A DNA stretch of 64,000 nucleotides from Bacteroidales bacterium (lineage in GTDB: Bacteria; Bacteroidota; Bacteroidia; Bacteroidales; WCHB1-69). The stretch is taken from NCBI GenBank assembly GCA_017443175.1, contig JAFSOZ010000013.1, positions 124,001 to 188,000 of the forward strand, given 5' to 3'. Position 1 is the stretch's first letter, and each line of letters opens with the position of its first letter. The notes beneath the pieces were generated by a model. The model made no database searches. It saw nothing but the letters and a program-made list of their open reading frames with translations, and was not told the DNA's origin. Made by a program: the position numbers and the translations under genes. Shown one piece after another: positions 22,951 through 31,600 of the stretch.

Positions 22951-23946
22951 TTAGTGTTTCAACAATTCCAAAATCACCTCTGGTGCAATTTCCATTTCAG
23001 CAACAGCACAAAGGCCCGTGCCTATGTCCTTGAGGCTGGCCCCTAACAGGTATACTTTATCGTCAATGATCAAAAAACGGTCGTGGTTTCGTTGGGGTAA
23101 TTGAATAAATTCGATTTCTGGATACTGTGTGTTGTGTTTTTTCAGATCGGTGAGAAACTGTGCGTTGTAACGGGTATGGATGGTCGCAGAAACTCCGACA
23201 GACCGTTTGGTGAGCATTGACAGCACACGGTCGTCAACAAAGTTGTCAATTATGACAATCCTTTGGCGGGCACTCCTCACAAGATCGGAGACATAGGCCC
23301 AGGCGTCCCATACGCAGCCTGTTGGAAACACTTGCTCAGGAAGCGGTTTGGGAGATATTTCTTCAATTTTTTCAATTATAACGTCTATTTTCTCATCGGT
23401 TTCTTGTTGATGCTGTTCAATGTTAAATATACGCTGAACCAATTGTGTGCTATAGTTAACGAGATGTGGGATCATGGTAAATGCCCGCATAATGCGGATG
23501 TTGACCCCAACGGCGGTTTCGGATCTCAAAACGCTGCTGAGCATGGCAATGCCGTTACGGGTGAAGGCGTAAGGTAGATATTTCTTATGTTGTCCTCGGC
23601 CATTCTTCGAGGTCGCAATTTGCAATCTCGAAGATTTGTCGTTTTTGTTTAAGGTCGCAAATTGCGACCTTAAAGAATTCAGTTCCTCGTTTGAAGTCAC
23701 AATTTGCAACCTCAAATTAACCGATTCTTCTTGAGTCAATTGGAACATGAAATCTTCAGGAAACCGATTTATATTACGTTTGACCTGTTCGTTCAACCTC
23801 TTGGTTTCAACACCATACAGCATTGCCAAATCGGCATCAAGCATCACCTGCTGACCTCTTATTATTCGGATCAGAGACTCAATCTTAATGCTATCAATTT
23901 TTTTGAGATCACAATTTGCAATTTCAAGTTTCTGATTTTTCGCCAT
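22951..23946 (-). CDS. ORF6N-domain protein with PLD-like C-terminus
   Basis: 331 aa. N-terminal ORF6N domain (about 15-160: RIIRGQQVMLDADLAMLYGV, ETKRLNEQVKRN, FPEDFMFQLTQEE, YLPYAFTRNGIAMLSSVL), a DNA-binding module common in phage and mobile genes. Between its halves is a repetitive stretch (LRLQIVTS, LRSQFAT, SRLQIATS) encoded by diverging DNA repeats. The C-terminal third has one PLD-type motif with Arg in place of Lys (HDRFLIIDD), preceded by RIVIIDNFVDDRVLSML; a single HKD-like site suggests dimer action or a binding role. Function unknown; defence or regulation is possible. No toxin or phage genes adjoin it. Confidence 0.8.
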   Translation of the reverse strand: MAKNQKLEIANCDLKKIDSIKIESLIRIIRGQQVMLDADLAMLYGVETKRLNEQVKRNINRFPEDFMFQLTQEESVNLRLQIVTSNEELNSLRSQFATLNKNDKSSRLQIATSKNGRGQHKKYLPYAFTRNGIAMLSSVLRSETAVGVNIRIMRAFTMIPHLVNYSTQLVQRIFNIEQHQQETDEKIDVIIEKIEEISPKPLPEQVFPTGCVWDAWAYVSDLVRSARQRIVIIDNFVDDRVLSMLTKRSVGVSATIHTRYNAQFLTDLKKHNTQYPEIEFIQLPQRNHDRFLIIDDKVYLLGASLKDIGTGLCAVAEMEIAPEVILELLKH

Positions 23947-23982
23947 GATTGCGTTTTAGAAATCGTTAATAAATTTCGCTGA

Positions 23983-23990
23983 CAAACATA
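23983..23990 (-). promoter_or_regulatory. -7 box for the ORF6N gene
   Basis: TATGTTTG on the minus strand, 36 bases before the ATG at 23946. Confidence 0.45.
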
Positions 23991-24053
23991 CAAAATCATT
24001 TCGAAAAAATCAAAGGTAAAACAAAACTAATTCACTAAAAATCAACTATATAA

Positions 24054-24086
24054 AAATTGCATTTTTCGATATAAAAAATGCAATTT
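24054..24086. repeat. AT-rich inverted repeat
   Basis: Arms AAATTGCATTTTT (24054-24066) and AAAAATGCAATTT (24074-24086), 13 bp each and perfect, with a 7-base loop. It lies between the aminotransferase and ORF6N genes; it could be a weak terminator or an operator. The region 23947-24304 has no gene; it holds this repeat, the mini-palindrome array and a GC hairpin. Confidence 0.75.
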
Positions 24087-24180
24087 CCGTGATAGAAATT
24101 GCAAATTGTAAAAAAAATTGAAAATCCGAAAACAACCTCTCCTCTGGTGGAGATTTGGATTTTTGGAAAGAAAATGAATC

Positions 24181-24246
24181 CCCCACGGGGATACAAAACC
24201 GTATGGGCTCACATTTCCTACAGGAATGCATTCCCCTAACGGGGAA
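24181..24246. repeat. Array of four mini-palindromes at 17-18 bp spacing
   Basis: Four short inverted repeats in a row: CCCC-AC-GGGG (24181-24190), CC-GTAT-GG (24199-24206), TTCCT-AC-AGGAA (24215-24226) and TTCCCC-TAAC-GGGGAA (24231-24246). Centres are 17-18 bp apart and the spacers are A/T-rich. A possible fifth (CTCC-GGAG, 24140-24153) lies upstream. Not coding: the frames across it have no family features. Confidence 0.65.
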
Positions 24247-24267
24247 AAAGAAGGGAAGTTTTGGTGC

Positions 24268-24287
24268 GTCCGCACATTAGTGCGGAC
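24268..24287. repeat. Perfect GC hairpin downstream of the aminotransferase
   Basis: GTCCGCAC, a 4-base loop, GTGCGGAC. No T run follows on the minus strand, so it is not a standard terminator, but it may end or protect the aminotransferase mRNA. Confidence 0.6.
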
Positions 24288-24304
24288 AATGGGGTCAATT
24301 GCTA

Positions 24305-25537
24305 TTATGAGAGTTTCTCCACTGCCTCCTTGATACGGCGGCAGGCCTCTTTGAGCTTATCCTCTGATGTGGCATACGACAGGCGAATGCAATCGTCATC
24401 GCCGAAGGCACTGCCCTGCACGGTGGACACGCTGGCGTCCAGCAAGATGTAGAAAGCCAAATCCTTGGAGTTCTCAATGACCGTCTTGCCATACTGTTTG
24501 GCAAACTCGGAGTCGGCGGGGGCATTCTTGCCGTACAGACTCTTCACTTTCGGGAAGAAATAGAAAGCACCTTCCGGCAGGCAAACCTCAAAGCCCGGAA
24601 TCTCCTTCAGCAACCCGAACACCAAATCTCTTCTCTGTTTGAAGATGTTTCGCATACCGATGATATCCTCGGAAGTCTTGGGGTCGAGCTCCATGGCACG
24701 CAATGCGGCACGCTGCGAGATGGAACCGGTGGCGGAGGTTATCTGGCCCTGCATCTTGTTGCAAGCCTTGGCCACTTCAACCGGTGCACCGATGAAACCG
24801 ATACGCCAACCCGTCATGGCAAAGCCCTTGGCCACACCGTTGACGGTGACTACTTGATCCTTCACGAAGTCGAACTGGGCGATACTCTCGTGGCCACCCA
24901 CAAAGTTGATGTGCTCGTAAATCTCGTCCGCCATGACCATCATCTGCGGATGTTTCGCAATGACTTCAGCCAATGCGCGCAACTCCTCCTTGGAATACAC
25001 CATACCCGTCGGATTGGAAGGGCTGCTGAACATCATCAGCTTCGTCTTCGGGGTGATGGCAGCCTCCAGTTGCTCCGGTGTAATCTTGAAATCATTCTCC
25101 AATTTGGCCGGCACATACACACACTTGCCCTCGGCCATTTCCGCAATGGCACGATAGGAAACCCAGTAGGGCGTGGGGATGATGACCTCATCACCCGGGT
25201 TCACCAGCGACATGACCACCTGGTAGATGGACTGTTTGCCGCCCGTGGAAACCACGATTTGGTTGGTGGCGTAGTCAAGGTTGTTGTCGCGTTTGAACTT
25301 GGCACTGATGGCCTTCAACAGGTCAGCATAACCCGGCACAGGAGGATAGTGGGTGAAATTGTCGTCAATAGCCTGTTTGGCATACTCCTTTACTGTCTCC
25401 GGCGTATTGAAGTCGGGTTCGCCGATGCTCAAACTGATTACATCTTTGCCTTTTTCCTTCAGCTCGCGAGCGAGGGCTGTCATGGCCAACGTTTCCGACG
25501 CAGCCATGGTGGTAACTCTTTTTGAAAGTCTTTCCAT
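24305..25537 (-). CDS. PLP-dependent aminotransferase, class I (aspartate aminotransferase-like)
   Basis: 410 aa, cytosolic. Class I gamma-type aminotransferase: DVISLSIGEPDFNTPE at the N-terminus, STGGKQSIYQ, SSPSNPTGMVYSKEEL, the MADEIYEHINF segment with the cofactor Asp, and the Schiff-base Lys in NGVAKGFAMTGWRIG. RLSYATSEDKL near the end holds the carboxylate-binding Arg. Most likely aspartate:2-oxoglutarate transamination, but prephenate or other acceptors cannot be excluded. Monocistronic with its own -7 box. Confidence 0.9.
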   Translation of the reverse strand: MERLSKRVTTMAASETLAMTALARELKEKGKDVISLSIGEPDFNTPETVKEYAKQAIDDNFTHYPPVPGYADLLKAISAKFKRDNNLDYATNQIVVSTGGKQSIYQVVMSLVNPGDEVIIPTPYWVSYRAIAEMAEGKCVYVPAKLENDFKITPEQLEAAITPKTKLMMFSSPSNPTGMVYSKEELRALAEVIAKHPQMMVMADEIYEHINFVGGHESIAQFDFVKDQVVTVNGVAKGFAMTGWRIGFIGAPVEVAKACNKMQGQITSATGSISQRAALRAMELDPKTSEDIIGMRNIFKQRRDLVFGLLKEIPGFEVCLPEGAFYFFPKVKSLYGKNAPADSEFAKQYGKTVIENSKDLAFYILLDASVSTVQGSAFGDDDCIRLSYATSEDKLKEACRRIKEAVEKLS

Positions 25538-25575
25538 ATAATAACTCTGTTTTTGATATTTCCAAAATCGGGTTG

Positions 25576-25583
25576 CAAAGGTA
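25576..25583 (-). promoter_or_regulatory. -7 box for the aminotransferase
   Basis: TACCTTTG followed by CAACC on the minus strand, 38 bases before the ATG at 25537. Confidence 0.6.
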
Positions 25584-25621
25584 CGAAATTTAGGGAATAG
25601 TTCACAGGGAACAGGAGACAG

Positions 25622-25647
25622 AAAAAGGGGCGAAACAATCGCCCCTT
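25622..25647 (-). terminator. Rho-independent terminator of the 2856-aa adhesin gene
   Basis: Minus strand: AAGGGGCGA, short loop, TCGCCCCTT and a T run. The stem is nearly the same as in the terminator of the second adhesin gene (34342-34368). Confidence 0.85.
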
Positions 25648-25670
25648 AACATTATGTCTATATGCATTGA

Positions 25671-28600
25671 TTATTTTTTCACAATGCGTCTGGTGGCCAC
25701 ACCCTTTTCTGTGATGATACGGGTGAAATAGACACCGGAAGCGTTGCCGCTCAGGTCAAGTTCCACATTGTTGCCGCCAACCTTGACTGTCGTGACCAGC
25801 TTGCCATACACATCATAAACCTCCACATTCTCAATCCTCAATTCTGAATTCTCAATTCTGAATTTTCCAGTGGTCGGGTTCGGATAGATGTCGGTTTGTC
25901 CCAACTCGTAATTCCCGATACCCACTGTGGATGTTGTGAACGTGATCTGGTTGGACGGATCGCTCCATACGCCGTTGGTACAATGTGCCGTGACATGTGC
26001 CACATACGAGGTTCCGGACTCTAGGTTCTGCAGTTCGTATGGATGGGTGTTGACGGTCTGCATGGACCAGATATCTTCATTGGTTTTCTTATAGTAGATC
26101 ATCCACTCATTGGCCTGGCTGGATGTCTGGCTCCAATCCAAGATGGCGGTCACCATCGTAGTATCCACCAAGTGCAAGCTGGCGGGCGGGGTACACTGGT
26201 CGTCCATCGTGGTGAATGATACCGGTGCGGTCCAGTCGCCTTCACCGCCTCCGCAGTTGGCCTGCACCCGCACCTGATAAGCTGTGTTGGACTGCAGGTT
26301 GGTAATGGTGTAAGACGTGGTGGTCACATCGGGCACGAGAGTCCAGTTGGAAGAGGCGGTCTTATACTGCAAATTCCAGCTGGTTTCAGCTCCAGTGGGT
26401 GTCCAGCTGACGTTAACCGAGTTGGCTTCCACATTGCTGACAGCAAGATTTACTGGCACCGAACAAGGCAGCATATCCAACACTACATCGTCAATGTATC
26501 CTGCCATATACGAAGATGAAGGCTTGTACGACACAATGGCGATACGATTGCCCGTACCCGTATAATTGCGGAAGCTCACCGTGAATGTTGAATAAGTAAC
26601 ACCAGTAACCTCTATCGTATCCACCGCAATGAAGGTGTTGTAGTCCGTGCCCTCCATCACGCCGATGACCGGAGTGAAAGGATAATTGGAGTTAAGCTTA
26701 CGTGCCCCAAATGTCAATTGCATGTTGTGAATGGGCATAGTCGATACATCAACCACAGGGAGAATGGCATACTGGTCGGAGTAAGAAGTAGAAGTGGATG
26801 AGTAGAAGCGCAATGAATACGGCGGGGTCTGCGCAGAAGAGGAGTTATAATACACAATCGGATAATAAGACTGGGAACTGCCAAAGTCAATGTTGTTCCA
26901 ACAACCAGGCAGGTTGTTCTCAGCAGTAGGATTGACCGTGTGGGTATAACCGCTGAAATCCTCCGTGAAAGGCAACGTTGCAATAGGCAAACACTCTGTA
27001 ATCATATAGAGCGGCACACTCCACACTGAAGATTCCCCATTGCCACAATTTGATTTAATTTCTATCTTGTAGTTGGTGTATGGCAAAAGGTTGCTCAACG
27101 AATATGACGGGGTATTCAGCACCACGACCGAATCCACAGGACCGCCTGCGGCATCGACCGAATATTTCAAAACCCAATCTGTTTCAGTACCCAGCGGAGT
27201 CCATGAAATATCCGCTCCGGTGGCCGTGATGTTGGTTGCGGTCACATTCTGCACGGGCAGACACATAGGTGCGGACGAAAGGGTCAAATCGTCAACATTA
27301 CCCGCATTGTAATTGATGGTGGCAACCTTGGGGGCTTTTAATGCGATATAGGTGCCGTTTCCGACATAATTTCTGAAAAATGTGGTGTATTCAGAGATTG
27401 TCTCTTCCGTCACCAATACACTATCCACTGTGACAAAAGTACTGGGATCATACGGATCTGACATCACGCCGACCACCAGATTGAAAGATGGATAGGAAGA
27501 GGTGTATTTCCGGGCATAGAAATTGAGTTTGAGCGTATTGATAGGATAAATGGCAGTATCCACGCTCGGGAGTATCGCATATTGATCGCTATATGGATTG
27601 GAAACATGCACATAGAAGCGGAGACTGTTATTGCCGGAGTGTGCGTATGATGAGCCACCATAAACGACCGGATAACCCCCATAGGTGGTTCCGGTATTCC
27701 AATAGTGCCAACATACGGGCAAGTTGTTTTCGGAGGTGGACGTTGTGGCCGTCTGGTTTTCAAAATCAACCGAGAACGGCAACTGGTTGATCGGTGAGCA
27801 CTCGGTTCTGAACGTCTCTGCAGCCGTCCAGATAGAGTATCCGTCCTGACCACAGTTGGAGCGCATTCTCACCTCATACAACGAATTGGGTGAAAGGGCT
27901 GTAATGGTAGTGGAAAGTGCCATGTTGACTGACATTTCCAACCACGTTGTATCCTGGACATTGGCTAACCTGTATTGAATATCCCATGAATTCTCATTGC
28001 CGTTCGGCACCCAGGACAACTCTGCTGTAGTAGAAGTGATATGGCTTATACTCAACCGACGGACGGGCATACACAAAGGCATGGCCTTCACTTCAATATT
28101 GTCCACATGTCCGGTGTTATAATAAGCCGTATTCGGGAATTTGGGAGCCATAAAGGTTATATGTCGGCCATTGCCAGCATAACTATTGAAATACACATAA
28201 TAGGTCTCATAACTGGTGGAAGTAATATTAAACGTATCGATAGGCGTGAACGTACTGACATCCTGCGGGTCGCTCATCACACCTATAATCAAATTAAACG
28301 GATAATAGGTGTTGTTGGCTCTTGCATCAAATTGCAGTTCTATGTTTGCAAATGGCGTGCCGGTTTGGTCCAATTCCGGCATGATGGCATATTGGTCGGA
28401 ATACGAATTGGAAGTAGCCGTGTAGAAATACATACTGTTCAGGCCGCTGGCTGCGAATGTGGCGTTTTTATACACGTATGGGCAACCGGAATAATAACTG
28501 CCCGTATTCAGATAGTTCCAACAAACAGGAAGGTTATTCACCGTCTCGCTCGTCGTGCCTTCCATCTCATCGAAGTTCTCCTGATAAGGCAACTGAAGCG

Positions 28601-31600
28601 GTTCGCACATCGTGGTAAAGGTTGTCATCACATAGCCGCTGTATCCCTCACCGTATGTACAAATGCCGCGCAAATACACGTCATACGACGTACTGGCACT
28701 CAATCCGGTCGCCAGATAGAACGTGTCTGTCTGAACCAGTTGAGGTGTCGTGCCTTCCAACGTGCTGCCCGAAGGCACAATCGTCACCTCCCATTGGGTT
28801 TCATCCTCACCAGGAGTCCAATGGATAGTGGCACCCGTAGTGGTGATATTGGAAACAGAGAGCGTCGGATTGGGGCAATTCGAAATCGGCTCCACCCATA
28901 CATCATCTATAAATCCCATATAGGTAGTACCGGTGCCTTTGAAAGCGATATAATGTCCATTGCCCGTATAGTTGGCCAAGGAAACCCGTTGGGGTTCAAA
29001 CTGATTGGAAACGTGGCAATTCACAGATTGCAACGGCGTGAAAGTGGTCGGATCTTCAGGATCTGACAGGACCCCCACCTCCATGACTTGAGACGGAGAG
29101 GATGAGCGGTAATAGAAACTGACCTGCAAGGTGTTCATTGGGATGCTGGCGTCGAACTCATTCGTCACAGCCATGCTGTATGTGTTTCCTTGGGAATAGA
29201 AATAGAGGCAGGACGGCGGGGTGTGATAGTAAGTATTGTACAGATAAGGATACTCCATGGGGCTGTAGGTTCCGTTTCTGACCCAGCAGTTCGGGAAGAA
29301 GTCGGTACCGCTCAAACCACCGTAGGAGTCGAAATTCTCAGAATATGGCAATGTGCTGACGATCATACAGGCGGTGATGAAACTGCTCTTCATGAACTGG
29401 CTTGGGGTAGCCTCGCCGCAATCGGCGGCCACAAACACGTCGTATTCGGTATTCGGCAACAGATTGGTGAGCGTCACACTGCTTTGGGTTGCCGTCTGCC
29501 AAGCGGCGGTCATCGGGTCGGTATGCCCTTTCAGGCCTACCACATATTTCCATGTCTGCTCGTCCTGGCCAGGAGTCCAGCTGACATCGGCAGTGGTGGG
29601 CATGATGTTCTGCACTTGAACATTGTTCACATGTTTGCAGGACGGAATATAATCAACCGTGATATCATCAATGTAGATATAGGACTGCAACCATTGCTGG
29701 GTTTTGAAGGCCACATAACGGCCATTGCCCGTATAGCCGGAAGTCACAACTTCGCCCAAATCCCATTTCTGGTTGTTCTGGGAGGACTCTTCCGCCGGCA
29801 TGAAAGTGCCTAATCTGGTGAATGTGTTAACATCATACGGATCAGACATGATGCCCACTTCGATATTGTAATTCGGAGCAGTCCTGAGGGCCCGGAACTG
29901 TATCAACAGGCTGTCCATCCGCACCGAACTTTCTAGCTGTGGAAGTGCCATATAGGAATAATTGGATGCAGAACCGTAAAAATAGAGAGAGTAGTTTCCT
30001 TCGTATGCGTATGAGCCGTTAGGATAAGGATAGGCGGTTTGCGTGTTGGTGGTGAATCGTGTCAGACAGCCATCTACAGACTGGGTGGCACCGGAACCGG
30101 TTGCCGATTCAAATCCTTGATGATACGGAAGCGTCACAGCCTGACAAGGAGTATGCGCACTCAAGGTGACCCACTCACTGCTGTCGGAAGTGGAGCAAAC
30201 AGCACACACTCGGAAATCATAGTTCACATTTTCAAGCAGATTGGGGACTGTGTATGCCGTGGTACCCACAAAGCCCAAAGAGGTCCAGAACAAATCTTGG
30301 TCGGTTTTGTATTCCACCGCCCACTCGGTTTCCAAATAGCCGGGCACCCATGCCAAACGGACGGAATGATTGGAGAGAGAATCCACCCAAACCCTGGGAG
30401 CCACACAATAACCTGTCGTGTCGCATGGAGAGCCAAAAATCACATTGCTTCTGCTCGTGGTTCGCGAACTGGAAACATTGGCATTCGACTCCGGATTGGC
30501 AGGGTTGATATCAGACGAGAAATAATAATACAATGCCTTATAATCCGGTGTGGTATTATGGGATAAAAAGGTATATGAGGAACTGTTGTAGTTGCCGGAA
30601 TTGTCGTCAACGGCCAAGACGAGGTTGTCAACACCATTATACTGGAACGGCTGTGTGAATGTGAAGGTATTCCAACCTTGCGTACAATTCAAAGCGCCTG
30701 AGTAAACCAGTTGGAAATTGGAGTTTGAAATATAATCTTCCACCGAACTGTTGAAAGTGGACTTGTTGGTGTGAGCCAAATAGATGTCCACATTGTTTTT
30801 GGCTGCCAAAGGTGTCGTGAAAGCGTAATAGAATGACACACTGTTGATGGTGGAGGCCCCATTCAATTCAGAGGCATCGAAAATCTGTTGGCTATATGAA
30901 TATCGGAACCCGTTGTGGACTGGCATAGTGGCTATTTCGGTCACGCCATTGTCAAAAACAGCATCGCCACCCGCCAAACACTTGGTCTGGAAAGTCATGG
31001 TGGCGGCATCAGCAGAGCCGCTGCTGCAAACGGAATTAACCCGCACATCATACAACGTGTTAGGCGTAAGACCTGACAGCCGACAAGAGGTACCGTTCAC
31101 CGTCACGGGATTCGACCAGTTCGAGGTGCCTGACTCTGCATATTCTATCACATAACTGTTGGCCCCAAAGAACGCAGGCTCCCACGTAATCACCACCGAT
31201 GCCGGGGAAAGTTCCCTATACGAGAGATATCTCGGCTCAGAGCATTCCTCCACTGAAGCCACAACTATATCATCCACAAATGTACTACTTGTCGTCCCTT
31301 TCGGAGCACGGAACACCAGATAGACGGGTGTGGTGTAAGTGCCGGGAATAACAAAGAAACGTTCATACCATTTGTATAAATCAGGAAGGTCGGATCCGTA
31401 AATATCATCAAGCACTACAAAGGCATTCAGCGAGTCCGGGTTCGTACTAACACCCACCTGCAGTCTGCCGGAAGCAGCGTTGTCCTTAAACACTTTATAC
31501 CTCACGAAAACACCGTTTGCAGGGGAGGCAGACAAATCAAAGGGTTGTGAAACCGCCATGGAATGATATACGCTCGTGCTATACATGTACAAAGAACCCA

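Noticed and set aside
23600..23935. CRISPR-like repeats
   Set aside because: The copies are short, diverged, unevenly spaced and lie inside a coding frame; no cas gene is near.
24042..24275. 77-aa frame across the intergenic repeat cluster
   Set aside because: Composition follows the mini-palindromes and A/T repeats; no start context or family feature.
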